The notes under the pieces: generated by a model | Databases searched by the model: none | What the model was told of the DNA's origin: nothing | What the model saw: the letters and a program-made list of their open reading frames with translations, nothing else | DNA from: Streptomyces antimicrobicus | GTDB taxonomy: Bacteria > Actinomycetota > Actinomycetes > Streptomycetales > Streptomycetaceae | Direction: 5' to 3' | DNA: 43,291 nt | NCBI RefSeq assembly: GCF_020532625.1 | Contig: NZ_JAJAUY010000044.1 | Coordinates: forward strand, 1 to 43,291 | Part shown: positions 24,624 to 32,304 of the stretch, piece after piece | Numbering within the stretch: position 1 is the first letter of the stretch | How the letters are laid out: the number at the start of each line of letters is the position of its first letter | Translations under genes and position numbers: made by a program

Positions 24624-24653
24624 ATACTAAGCGGTCGCTTGCCGTCCTGGGAA
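24624..24653 (-). promoter_or_regulatory. Promoter with overlapping palindromic operator for the acyl-CoA dehydrogenase operon
   Basis: Minus strand: -35-like TTCCCA (24653-24648), 18-nt spacer, -10 TAGTAT (24629-24624). The inverted repeat AAGCG-GT-CGCTT (24629-24640) lies in the spacer and touches the -10. Its AAGC(N)GCTT form resembles TetR-family operators that control acyl-CoA catabolism. No TetR gene is in the window. Confidence 0.5.
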
Positions 24654-24723
24654 CCGGGCGGAACCTGGCCCCCCGGCCGCTCGACAGAAAGTGGTATGCA
24701 CCATTCCGGGTCGATCCGCCCTG

Positions 24724-24737
24724 ATCCTGTGCAGGAT
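24724..24737. promoter_or_regulatory. Inverted repeat upstream of the secreted propeller gene
   Basis: ATCCTG and CAGGAT form perfect 6-bp arms around TG. It lies in the 195-bp divergent region and may be an operator or a 5' leader hairpin. Confidence 0.35.
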
Positions 24738-24778
24738 GTGACCCTGCCTCACCCGTCTCACCTGGGGGGAACCACCAC

Positions 24779-25960
24779 ATGCGCACCACCTTGAGAACGA
24801 CCACGTCCACCCTCGCCGCCGCCGTGGCCCTGGCCGGGCTGGTCACCGCCGCCGGTCCGGCCGGGGCCGCGGTCCCCGCCGCCACCCCGGCGTGCAGCCC
24901 GGGCCTGGTCACCCTGCCGTCCCTGCCCGACCCCGGCGGCTGGACGTACGGCTCCGTGCGCGCCTTGGGCTCCGGCGACCTGGCCGTGGGCACCAGCGTC
25001 GGCCGCCCCGCGTACTGGACCGGGGGCGAGGTGCACGCCGTACCGCTGCCGGACGGCTTCCGGGCGGGCGAGGTCACCGCCGTCAACGCCAAGGGCCTGC
25101 TGGTCGGTACCGCCCGGCGCACCTCGGACCAGGCCACCGCGGTGTTCGCCTACCAGCTCGGGGCGCCCGTGGCCCGGCTGCTCACCGAGGCGTCCGCCAC
25201 GGGGACGGGCGCGCCGTACGTCAACGACGCCGGTCGCGTCGTGGCGCTCGACCGCGGCGCGGTCAAGGAGTGGGTGAACGGCACCGAGGTGGCCCGCGCC
25301 TTCCCGCTGCCCGCGGACGCCCGGCCCGGCACCGAGATCGTCTCCCTCAGCGGCGTCAACCGCCGCGGCGACGTCCTCGGCACGGCGTACTCCACCTACG
25401 TGGACCCCGAGACGGACGAACTGCACCGCAGCCGCTACCCCGTGGTCTGGCCGGCCGGCGGCTACCCGCCGTACAGCCTCCCCGTGTGGACCGACGACGA
25501 CCGCACGGTGGGCACCGTGGCGACCGGCATCGACAACCGCGGCCGGGTCGTCGGCTACGAGAAGGAGAGCTACCGCGACGTCCAGCGGCGCACCCCGGCC
25601 GTGTGGAAGCAGCCCTACGACGCGCCGCCCGCCGACCCGGGCCGGCTGGCCGGCGAGGAGCAGGCGGCGCTGGAGGCGATCAGCCCGAACACCAACGTCG
25701 CGGTCGGCACGGCGAGCACGTTCGTCGACGGCTACGAGAACTACGCCCAGGCGCTGTACTGGCCGGGCAGCGGCCCGCTGCTCGCCCTGCCGCGACCGGG
25801 CACCGACTGGCGCAGCTGGGCCCACGCCGTCTCCGACGACGACCGGGTCGGCGGGGAGATGGTGGACAACTCCACCCTGAAGGTCACGGCCGTGATCTGG
25901 ACCTGCGCGAGCAAGCAGGCGTTCCTGCCCGGGGGTCCGTCGAAGGGCTCGACGGGCTGA
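24779..25960 (+). CDS. Secreted propeller-like protein (HAF-repeat type)
   Basis: 393 residues. Signal peptide (about 1-32, ending AGAAVPA) followed by repeats of about 45-50 residues such as VTAVNAKGLLVGTARR, VSLSGVNRRGDVLGTAYS, ATGIDNRGRVVGYEKE, ISPNTNVAVGTAST and AHAVSDDDRVGGEMV. This G(I/V)NxxGxVVG pattern is seen in extracellular HAF-repeat proteins, probably a beta-propeller. No catalytic residues recognised. ATG 24779 has GGGGGGA 7 nt upstream. A small inverted repeat, ATCCTG-TG-CAGGAT (24724-24737), lies 42 bp before the start and could be an operator. Function unknown; stand-alone gene. Confidence 0.8.
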   Translation: MRTTLRTTTSTLAAAVALAGLVTAAGPAGAAVPAATPACSPGLVTLPSLPDPGGWTYGSVRALGSGDLAVGTSVGRPAYWTGGEVHAVPLPDGFRAGEVTAVNAKGLLVGTARRTSDQATAVFAYQLGAPVARLLTEASATGTGAPYVNDAGRVVALDRGAVKEWVNGTEVARAFPLPADARPGTEIVSLSGVNRRGDVLGTAYSTYVDPETDELHRSRYPVVWPAGGYPPYSLPVWTDDDRTVGTVATGIDNRGRVVGYEKESYRDVQRRTPAVWKQPYDAPPADPGRLAGEEQAALEAISPNTNVAVGTASTFVDGYENYAQALYWPGSGPLLALPRPGTDWRSWAHAVSDDDRVGGEMVDNSTLKVTAVIWTCASKQAFLPGGPSKGSTG

Positions 25961-26045
25961 TCGGCCCTCCCCGCCCGGCCGGGAAGCGGCGGTCCGGGGC
26001 GGCATGGGCATGGTGATCTGCGGGCCCACGCGCTATCGATGCGCC

Positions 26046-27044
26046 ATGGATCCCCTCGACAACACCGCGCCCGGCCGGCCCGGACCGCCCGGCCTGCCCC
26101 CACCACCGCCGTACGGCGCCGCCGCGCTGCCCCCGGGGACGTACCGAGGGCAGGTGGTCCTGGTCACCGGCGGCGGCACCGGGCTGGGCCGGGCGGTCGC
26201 CGCCGAGTTCGCGCGGCTGGGCGCGGACGTGCTGATCACCGGGCGCCGGGCGGAGCGGCTCGGCGACGCGGCCCGGGAACTGGCGGCCGTCCCCGGCGCG
26301 GGCCGGGTGACGTCCGCCGTCTGCGACATCCGCGATCCGGAGCGGGTGGCGGAGCTGTTCGCGGCGGCCGACGCCACGGTGGGCCTGCCGGACGTGCTGG
26401 TCAACAACGCGGCGGCCAACTTCCCCTGCCCGGCCGAGGACCTCTCGCCCCGGGCCTGGCGGGCGGTGCTCGACACCACGCTGACGGGGACCTGGTTCAT
26501 GACCCGGGAGTTCGGCCGCCGGCACCTGGCCGCGGGCACCCCGGGATCGATCATCAACGTCGGCGCCTCCTACGCCTGGACCGGCGGCCCGGGCTTCGCG
26601 CCCGGCGCGGCGGCCAAGGCGGGGGTGAAGAACCTGGTGGAGACCCTGGCCGTGGAGTGGGGGCCGTACGGGATCCAGGTCAACGGGCTGGTGCCGGGGC
26701 TGTTCCCGCACGCGGACATGACCGCGGACATCAGGCAGGGGCTGGACCGCGCGGCGCCCGAGGAGACCGGGCACGACGACCGGCAGCCGGCCCTGCGGGT
26801 CGGACTGCCGCGCGAACTGGGCTGGGCGGCCACCTTCCTCGCCTCGCCGTACGCCCGGTTCGTCACCGGGCACACCCTGGTCGTGGACGGGGCGAACTGG
26901 CAGCGGCGGGCGCTGGTGAACCCGCCGGTGGTCCCGGTGCGCGAGCAGCTCGGGCGCGGGCCGTTCACCGGCGCCGGACGGGCGGCGGGCGGGGCGGCGG
27001 GGACCGGGCCGGCGGAGAGCGGGGGGCCCGTCAGTCGCCCGTGA
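26046..27044 (+). CDS. SDR oxidoreductase, 2,4-dienoyl-CoA-reductase-like, with altered active site
   Basis: 332 residues. Pro-rich N-terminus (to about 35), then a Rossmann fold with TGGGTGLG (41-48), the NNAA motif (120-123) and VEWGPYGIQVNGLVPGLFPH. The usual YxxxK is missing. Instead Tyr176 (GASYAWTG) and Lys191 (GAAAKAGV) are 15 residues apart, exactly the spacing in 2,4-dienoyl-CoA reductases (human DECR1 Tyr199/Lys214). The DECR1 Ser210 position is Gly187 here. It is therefore probably an NADPH-dependent dienoyl- or enoyl-CoA reductase, or a divergent relative. The C-terminal about 35 residues are Gly/Ala-rich. ATG 26046 has no ribosome binding site; a TATCGAT lies 6 nt before it. It overlaps the convergent hydratase gene by 14 bp. 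Confidence 0.85.
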   Translation: MDPLDNTAPGRPGPPGLPPPPPYGAAALPPGTYRGQVVLVTGGGTGLGRAVAAEFARLGADVLITGRRAERLGDAARELAAVPGAGRVTSAVCDIRDPERVAELFAAADATVGLPDVLVNNAAANFPCPAEDLSPRAWRAVLDTTLTGTWFMTREFGRRHLAAGTPGSIINVGASYAWTGGPGFAPGAAAKAGVKNLVETLAVEWGPYGIQVNGLVPGLFPHADMTADIRQGLDRAAPEETGHDDRQPALRVGLPRELGWAATFLASPYARFVTGHTLVVDGANWQRRALVNPPVVPVREQLGRGPFTGAGRAAGGAAGTGPAESGGPVSRP

Positions 27045-27867
27045 AGCGGGGCGGGCGGCGGGCGGCCCGGGCCGCGTAGCCCTCCCGGCAGTCCTGCGAG
27101 GTCAGGGTCAGGGCCGCGGTCAGGGCCACCCGGTCCAGGGCCGCGGCCAGCGCGGCGTCGGCGTACGCGTCCACCGCGCGCTTGATGCCCTGGACGGCGA
27201 GCGGCGCGTTGGCGGCGATCTCCGCCACCAGCGCCCGGGCGGTGGCGTCGAGCGCGTCGGGGGCGACCACCTGCTGGACGAGGCCCAGGCGTTCGGCCGT
27301 GGCCGCGTCGATCCGGCGGCCGGTCAGCGCCAGCAGCTTGGCCCAGCCGGCGCCGGCCTCCCGGGCGATCCGCAGGTCGCCCCCCGCGTCCACGGCCACG
27401 CCGAGCCGGGCCTCGGGCAGGGCGAACACGGCGTCGTCCGCGGCGATCCGGATGTCGGCCATGAGCGCCAGCTCGAAGCCGAAGCCGAGGCAGTGGCCCT
27501 GCACCGCGGCGACCACCGGCTGCGGGAGCCGGGTAAGGACCGCGAAGCGCTCGTGGACCCAGCGGACGCCCTCGTAGTAGTTGCGGGTGCGCCGGGCCGG
27601 CGAGTCGCCGGTGATCGCCCCGCCGGGGGCGGTGACGTCGATGCCGGCGCAGAAGGCCCGCCCCTCGGCGCGCAGCAGGACGGCCCGGACGGTCTCGTCG
27701 AAGCGGATGCGGTCGGCGAGCAGGCCGAGCTGGCGGCTGGACTCCCAGCTCCAGCCGTTGAGGGTGGCGGGGCGGCAGAGGGTGAGGACCGCGATGCCGT
27801 CGTCGCCCACCTCCAGACGGATGCGTTCCTCGCCCTCCTCGATCCGCGTGGTCACGGTGTCGATCAC
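27031..27867 (-). CDS. Enoyl-CoA hydratase/isomerase (crotonase family)
   Basis: 278 residues. Crotonase signatures: ILRAEGRAFCAGIDV-like LLRAEGRAFCAGIDV (oxyanion-hole segment), GHCLGFGFELALMADIRIAADDAVFALPEARLGV with both Glu positions (FELAL and LPEARLG) and the helix PLAVQGIKRAVDAY. It hydrates trans-2-enoyl-CoA, or isomerises it, in beta-oxidation. The start is a GTG at 27867 with GGAG very close; a second in-frame GTG is at 27855. A perfect palindrome lies 22 bp upstream, indicating separate regulation from the upstream deacetylase. Confidence 0.92.
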   Translation of the reverse strand: MIDTVTTRIEEGEERIRLEVGDDGIAVLTLCRPATLNGWSWESSRQLGLLADRIRFDETVRAVLLRAEGRAFCAGIDVTAPGGAITGDSPARRTRNYYEGVRWVHERFAVLTRLPQPVVAAVQGHCLGFGFELALMADIRIAADDAVFALPEARLGVAVDAGGDLRIAREAGAGWAKLLALTGRRIDAATAERLGLVQQVVAPDALDATARALVAEIAANAPLAVQGIKRAVDAYADAALAAALDRVALTAALTLTSQDCREGYAARAARRPPRFTGD

Positions 27868-27888
27868 GGCTCCGCCCCCCTCCCCTAC

Positions 27889-27903
27889 CTGACGAGTCGT
27901 CAG
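27889..27903. promoter_or_regulatory. Perfect palindrome, candidate TetR-type operator of the enoyl-CoA hydratase gene
   Basis: CTGACGA-G-TCGTCAG: perfect 7-bp arms around one base, 22 bp upstream of the GTG start. The form is typical of TetR-family operators at acyl-CoA genes. Confidence 0.6.
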
Positions 27904-27919
27904 ATTACGGGGTGCTCCC

Positions 27920-28672
27920 TCACCTCGGGAAGACCTCGAACGCCACCGCCGGCCGACCGCCGAACCGGGCGCCGGTCTGCTCGGCGTTGCGGGTCAGGAA
28001 GCCCCGGGCGTAGGTCTCGCAGTCCTCGTCCGTGAGCGCCTCGATGTAGGCGCGGTGCTCCATCAGGGACTTCACCGAACGTTCCAGACCGGGCCGCGCG
28101 TCGGCCGCGTGGGTGGGCGTGCTGGAGCCGGCGACCGCGACCCAGCGCACGCCGTTCCAGGGTTCCAGGCCCTGTTCGCTGATCAGCTCCGGGAAGATCC
28201 AGCGGTTGCCGGCGTCCCCGGCGGCGTCCAGGGTCGCCCGGCCGACGGCGCGGTGGTCGGGGGTGTTCCACAAGCCGCCGGGACCCTGGCCCCAGATGTC
28301 ACGATGGTTGAGCGTGATCACCAGCTCCGGGCGGTGCCGGCGGATCGCCGCCGCGATGTCGCGGCGCAGGTCCGGGCCGTACTCGACGACGCCGTCCCGG
28401 TGGTCGAGGAACTCCACCGTCGAGACGCCGACGACGGCCGCGCTGGCGCGTTGCTCGGCCTCGCGCACCGAGGCGCACTCGGCCGGGGCCAGGGTGTCGA
28501 TACCGGCCTCGCCGCGGGTGGCGAGCAGGTAGACGACCTCGCGTCCGCCGTCGGTCCAGTCCGCGACGGCCGCCGCGCAGCCGTACTCCAGGTCGTCGGG
28601 GTGCGCGACCACCGCGAGGGCGCGCTGCCAGTCGGTGGGCATGGGCTGCAACTGATCCATGGACTCGGTCAT
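27920..28672 (-). CDS. PIG-L family (GlcNAc-type) deacetylase
   Basis: 250 residues. Zinc-site motif AHPDDLE near the N-terminus (His and two Asp), plus ITLNHRDIWGQGPGGLWNTPDHRAVG with the distal His; these are the hallmarks of LmbE/PIG-L N-deacetylases such as MshB, Mca and antibiotic deacetylases. It lies immediately downstream of an MscR-type mycothiol-dependent dehydrogenase, so a mycothiol-related role is tempting, but the sequence is shorter than typical MshB/Mca (about 290). ATG 28672 is chosen because TAGGGT ends 7 nt upstream (leaderless); the GTG at 28681 and ATG at 28660 are alternatives. Confidence 0.88.
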   Translation of the reverse strand: MTESMDQLQPMPTDWQRALAVVAHPDDLEYGCAAAVADWTDGGREVVYLLATRGEAGIDTLAPAECASVREAEQRASAAVVGVSTVEFLDHRDGVVEYGPDLRRDIAAAIRRHRPELVITLNHRDIWGQGPGGLWNTPDHRAVGRATLDAAGDAGNRWIFPELISEQGLEPWNGVRWVAVAGSSTPTHAADARPGLERSVKSLMEHRAYIEALTDEDCETYARGFLTRNAEQTGARFGGRPAVAFEVFPR

Positions 28673-28685
28673 ACTGTGCACCCTA
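28673..28685 (-). promoter_or_regulatory. Candidate leaderless promoter of the PIG-L deacetylase gene
   Basis: TAGGGT (28685-28680 on the minus strand), a 7-nt spacer, then ATG 28672. No ribosome binding site and no clear -35. Confidence 0.45.
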
Positions 28686-28810
28686 GGCCAAAGATCGCCG
28701 AGAGGCGGCCGGACGCAACGCCCGGGCCGCGGAGCGGCGTTGCCGGACCCACGGGACCCGACCCGGCCGCCGCCCCCACCTCACGGAGCCGCGCTGCCGG
28801 GCCGGCGTGG

Positions 28811-29896
28811 TCAGAACGTGACGACCGAGCGGAGCACCTCGCCGCGTTCCATGCGGGTGAAGGCCTCCTCCACCCCGTCGAGCGGGACGGTCTCGGAGAC
28901 GAACGCGCCGAGGTCCAGGCGGCCCTGGAGGTAGAGGTCGATCAGCATCGGGAAGTCGCGCTCGGGCAGGCAGTCGCCGTACCAGGAGGACTTCAGCGCG
29001 CCGCCGCGGCCGAACACGTCGAGCAGCGGCAGCTCCAGCTTCATCTCGGGGGTGGGGACGCCCACCAGGACGACCGTGCCGGCCAGGTCGCGGGCGTAGA
29101 AGGCCTGCTGGTAGGTCTCGGGGCGGCCGACGGCCTCGATCACCACGTCCGCGCCGTGCCCGCCGGTCAGCTCCTGGATCGCCTTGACCACGTCCTCGGT
29201 GCGGCCGTTGACGGTGTGGGTGGCGCCCAGCTGCCGGGCCCACCGGAGCTTGCGGTCGTCGAGGTCCACCGCGATGATCTTCGCCGCGCCGGCCAGCCGG
29301 GCGCCGGCCACGGCGGCGTTGCCCACTCCCCCGCAGCCGATGACGGCGACGGAGTCGCCGCGCCCGACGTTGCCGGTGTTCAGCGCGGCGCCCAGGCCCG
29401 CCATCACCCCGCAGCCCAGCAGTCCGGCGACGGCCGGCGAGGCCGCCGGGTCGACCTTGGTGCACTGGCCGGCGGCCACCAGCGTCTTCTCGGCGAAGGC
29501 GCCGATGCCCAGCGCCGGGGACAGCCGGGTGCCGTCCTCCAGGGTCATGGGCTGCGCGGCGTTGTGGGTGGCGAAGCAGTACCAGGGGCGGCCCCGCTTG
29601 CAGGCCCGGCAGGTGCCGCAGACCGCGCGCCAGTTGAGCACGACGAAGTCCCCGGGGGCGACGCCGGTGACGTCCGGCCCGACGGCCTCGACCACCCCGG
29701 CCGCCTCGTGGCCGAGCAGGAAGGGGAACTCGTCGTTGATGCCGCCCTCGCGGTAGTGCAGGTCGGTGTGGCACACCCCGCAGGCCTGGACCTGGACGAG
29801 GGCCTCGCCGGGGCCCGGATCGGGGACGAGCACCGTGGTCGTCTCCACCGGTGCGCCCTTGCTCCGCGCGATGACACCTCGTACGCGATGCGTCAC
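28811..29896 (-). CDS. mscR: S-(hydroxymethyl)mycothiol dehydrogenase (zinc-dependent class III-like ADH)
   Basis: 361 residues, matching the family length. It oxidises the adduct of formaldehyde (or S-nitroso) with mycothiol. Catalytic zinc ligands in [11 protein letters not shown] and GHEAAGVVE, structural zinc Cys in [15 protein letters not shown], and the NAD fold [18 protein letters not shown]. The phrases [17 protein letters not shown] and [12 protein letters not shown] are characteristic of actinobacterial mycothiol-dependent enzymes. GTG 29896 has AGGGG about 6 nt upstream. A partner metallo-beta-lactamase hydrolase gene often follows in other actinobacteria; here a PIG-L deacetylase gene does. 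Confidence 0.92.
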   Translation of the reverse strand: MTHRVRGVIARSKGAPVETTTVLVPDPGPGEALVQVQACGVCHTDLHYREGGINDEFPFLLGHEAAGVVEAVGPDVTGVAPGDFVVLNWRAVCGTCRACKRGRPWYCFATHNAAQPMTLEDGTRLSPALGIGAFAEKTLVAAGQCTKVDPAASPAVAGLLGCGVMAGLGAALNTGNVGRGDSVAVIGCGGVGNAAVAGARLAGAAKIIAVDLDDRKLRWARQLGATHTVNGRTEDVVKAIQELTGGHGADVVIEAVGRPETYQQAFYARDLAGTVVLVGVPTPEMKLELPLLDVFGRGGALKSSWYGDCLPERDFPMLIDLYLQGRLDLGAFVSETVPLDGVEEAFTRMERGEVLRSVVTF

Positions 29897-29969
29897 GTCG
29901 TACCCCTTCTTCCGTTGATCGGCCCGGTGAACGAACGTACACGGCCGGGACCCCGTACGGCAGTTGGCC

Positions 29970-30911
29970 TCACCGGCCCGGGGACGCGAGCTCCGGCGGT
30001 ACGGCCTCGCGGACGGCGGCGGCGAAGGCGGCCACGGCGGGGTGACCGCCGGCGCCGCTGCGGAAGGCGATCTTCGTACGGCGCTGCATCGGCAACCGGG
30101 TGAGGCTGACCCCGGACCCCTCGCAGCCGGCGGACCGGTCGACACCCAGCTGCGGTACGACGGCCACGCCCTGGCCCGCGGCCACGAGCGCCAGCACGGT
30201 CGGGAACTCGTCGACCTGGTGGCGCACCCGCGGGCCGAACCCGGCCGCCTGGCAGGCCCGCACGGTCATGGCGTGGCAGAGGGTGCCTGGAGTGGCGGTG
30301 ATCCACGGCCTGTCCCGGTGCGCGCGGAGCACGGCGCCCTGGTCGGGCCCGGGGGTGTCGGCGGGGTCGGGACCGGCCCCGGCGGGGGACGCGAGGTACA
30401 TGGACTCGCTGTAGAGGGGTTCGGTCTCCAGGCCCGGTTCGGGCGGGGCGGGTACGAAGTCGTACTCGTGGACGAGGGCCACGTCCAGGTCCCCGCCGCG
30501 CAGGGCGTGGGCGACGGCCGCCGGGTCGGTCTCGCAGACCATGGGTTCCAGCCGGGGGTGGCGGCGGGCGAGGGTGACCAGGGCGGCCGGGACGATGGCC
30601 CGGGTGGCGGTGGGGAAGGCGCCGATCCGCAGGGCGCCGGCCAGGCCCTGGCGGGCCTCGGCGAGATCGGCGTCGGCCTGTTCGAGGCGTTCGAGGACGG
30701 CCTCGGCGTGGCCCACGAGGTGCCGGCCGGCGGGGGTGAGCCGGACCCGGCGGCCGGTGCGTTCGAGCAGCGGCAGGCCCGCTTCGCGTTCGAGGACGCT
30801 CAGTTGCTGGGACACCGCCGAAGGGCTGAACGACAGGGCTTCGGCGACGGCCGCGATGGTGCCGCGGCGGGCGAGTTCGCGCAGCAGGCGCAGGCGTCTG
30901 ACGTCGAGCAT
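29970..30911 (-). CDS. LysR-family transcriptional regulator
   Basis: 313 residues. The N-terminal winged HTH has the LysR pattern ([45 protein letters not shown]). The effector domain has two periplasmic-binding-protein-like lobes ([44 protein letters not shown]). It is transcribed divergently from the DapA-like gene, with a T-N11-A site over its own promoter, so it probably controls itself and the aldolase. The inducer is unknown. ATG 30911 lies 6 nt after a -10 hexamer (TAAGCT), suggesting a leaderless mRNA. Confidence 0.92.
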   Translation of the reverse strand: MLDVRRLRLLRELARRGTIAAVAEALSFSPSAVSQQLSVLEREAGLPLLERTGRRVRLTPAGRHLVGHAEAVLERLEQADADLAEARQGLAGALRIGAFPTATRAIVPAALVTLARRHPRLEPMVCETDPAAVAHALRGGDLDVALVHEYDFVPAPPEPGLETEPLYSESMYLASPAGAGPDPADTPGPDQGAVLRAHRDRPWITATPGTLCHAMTVRACQAAGFGPRVRHQVDEFPTVLALVAAGQGVAVVPQLGVDRSAGCEGSGVSLTRLPMQRRTKIAFRSGAGGHPAVAAFAAAVREAVPPELASPGR

Positions 30912-30936
30912 CGGCTCAGCTTACGCTTCAGGTAAG
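30912..30936. promoter_or_regulatory. LysR-type operator (T-N11-A) overlapping a leaderless promoter
   Basis: CTTAC-GCTTCAG-GTAAG (30920-30936) is a perfect 5-7-5 inverted repeat containing T-N11-A. On the minus strand TAAGCT (30923-30918) within it is a -10 hexamer 6 nt before the lysR ATG, so binding would block the regulator's own transcription. Confidence 0.6.
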
Positions 30937-30982
30937 AAAAGCGAACTGGACCTGAGGCTCGGTGCGCACGATTCTCCTGTGC

Positions 30983-31936
30983 ATGGCACAGGACATGATC
31001 GACATCGCGCCGCCGGGCGGCATCCACGTTCCCCTCGTCACCCCCTTCTCGGCCTCCGGGGAGGTGGCGGCGGACGCCCTGGAGGGGCTCGCGCACGAGG
31101 TGCTGGACGCGGGTGCGGCCGGTGTCGTCGCGCTCGGCACCACGGCGGAGGCGGCCGCGCTGGACCCGGCGGAGCGGGCGCTGGTGACCGAGGTGTGCGC
31201 CCGGGTGTGCGCCGAGCGGGGCGCGGTGCTGACCGTCGGCGTCGGCAGCTCCGACACCAGGGCCGGCGAGGCCGCGCTGGGCGCCCTGGCGCGGTGGCCG
31301 CAGGCGCGGGCGGCGCTGGTGACCGTGCCCGCGTTCGTACGGCCGTCACCGGCGGGCGTGGTGGCCCACTTCGCCCGGCTGGCCGCGGTCAGCCCCGTGC
31401 CGTTGATCGTCTACCACATCCCGTACCGGACGGGGCTGCCGCTGGACGCGGCGACCCTGCGCACGCTCGGGGAGCTGCCGGGGGTGGTGGGTGTGAAGTA
31501 CGCGGGCGGCGGCATCGACCAGGAGACGGTGGCGCTGCTCGCCGATCCGCCGGCCGGGTTCTCGGTGCTGGCCGGGGACGACGTGTACCTCTCCCCCATG
31601 CTGGCGCTCGGCGCGACGGGCGGCATCCTCTCCTCCGCCCACCTGGCGACGGCGCGGTTCGTGGAACTGGCCGCGGCCTGGGAGGCCGGGGACACGGCCC
31701 GGGCGCGGGCGCTCGGGCACGCGCTGGCGAGGTTCTCGGCGGCCGCGTTCGCCGAGCCCAATCCCGTGGTGGTCAAGGCCGTGCTGCACGCCCAGGGGCG
31801 GATCCCGACGCCGGACGTCCGGCTGCCGCTGCTGCCGGCGGCGCCGGCGTCGGTGGCGGGGGTGGAGGCGGCGCTGGCAAGGGTGGAGGCGGCGCCGGCG
31901 GAGGTGGAGGCGGTGCCGGCGGCACCGGGATTCTGA
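30983..31936 (+). CDS. Dihydrodipicolinate synthase (DapA)/N-acetylneuraminate lyase family aldolase
   Basis: 317 residues. TIM-barrel class I aldolase: GTTAEAAAL (Thr53/Thr54), Tyr144 and Arg149 in VYHIPYRTG, and Schiff-base Lys172 in VVGVKYAGG; the Tyr-to-Lys spacing of 28 equals that in E. coli DapA. The family condenses or cleaves pyruvate with an aldehyde. As a second, LysR-controlled copy away from lysine genes, it more likely acts on a sugar acid or similar than in lysine synthesis (inference). The last about 30 residues are a repetitive Val/Glu/Ala tail (VEAALARVEAAPAEVEAVPA) after the barrel. ATG 30983; alternatives at 30962 (GTG) and 30995 (ATG). Confidence 0.88.
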   Translation: MAQDMIDIAPPGGIHVPLVTPFSASGEVAADALEGLAHEVLDAGAAGVVALGTTAEAAALDPAERALVTEVCARVCAERGAVLTVGVGSSDTRAGEAALGALARWPQARAALVTVPAFVRPSPAGVVAHFARLAAVSPVPLIVYHIPYRTGLPLDAATLRTLGELPGVVGVKYAGGGIDQETVALLADPPAGFSVLAGDDVYLSPMLALGATGGILSSAHLATARFVELAAAWEAGDTARARALGHALARFSAAAFAEPNPVVVKAVLHAQGRIPTPDVRLPLLPAAPASVAGVEAALARVEAAPAEVEAVPAAPGF

Positions 31937-32065
31937 CACCCTCGGCGGATCTGTCCATTTTGCACCGGATCAATACTCGGATCGGCATTTACCGGGGAAC
32001 GCAAACAACGCCCTTCTCGACCCCAACAGCAGCACTTGCCCAGGTATGAAAGCGGGGCTGTTCAT

Positions 32066-32103
32066 GGGCCGCTCCGGGTGACGTCAGTCACTCGGAGCGG
32101 CCC
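32066..32103 (+). terminator. Strong hairpin terminator
   Basis: A 17-bp stem (32066-32082 with 32087-32103; one G-U pair) closes a 4-nt loop and is followed by ATTCTTTTCC. It is 130 nt after the aldolase stop, so it may end that transcript or a short independent RNA. Confidence 0.75.
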
Positions 32104-32215
32104 AACATCATTCTTTTCCGGGGCCCGCAACCCAAGGGGGAAAAGGCGAGTTGGGTGTGCCCGAGATCATTGCGCGGAGGTAATTCGAGGGCCTAATCCC
32201 CATTATCGATCACAT

Positions 32216-32260
32216 CGGGAATTTCAAGGGTTGTTCCCGGGCTTCCGGCTCGCTTACGGT
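32216..32260 (+). promoter_or_regulatory. Promoter of the LysM/transglycosylase gene with overlapping inverted repeat
   Basis: TTGTTC (32231-32236), 18-nt spacer, TACGGT (32255-32260): a good housekeeping-type promoter, with transcription starting near 32267. The inverted repeat CGGGAA (32216-32221) / TTCCCG (32234-32239) overlaps the -35. Confidence 0.6.
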
Positions 32261-32304
32261 CGCCCCGATTCCCCTCCCGCACCCCCCATGTGAGGAATTC
32301 GCCC

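Larger units (their letters stand above)
31937..32304. other. Gene-less 368-bp region before the LysM/transglycosylase gene
   Basis: Clearly less GC-rich than its surroundings. It contains a strong hairpin (32066-32103), a second imperfect hairpin (about 32118-32160, ACCCAA pairing with TTGGGT inside GGGC/GCCC arms), and the promoter of the downstream gene with an inverted repeat over its -35. An 11-codon frame (ATG 32046, stop inside the first hairpin) lacks a ribosome binding site. Confidence 0.6.

Noticed and set aside
32046..32081. 11-codon leader peptide ending inside the hairpin (attenuation)
   Set aside because: No ribosome binding site, no run of regulatory codons, and the hydrolase promoter lies downstream.
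31937..32304. c-di-AMP (ydaO) riboswitch before the transglycosylase gene
   Set aside because: The location and gene class fit, but I could not find the conserved core phrases. An Rfam RF00379 search would decide.
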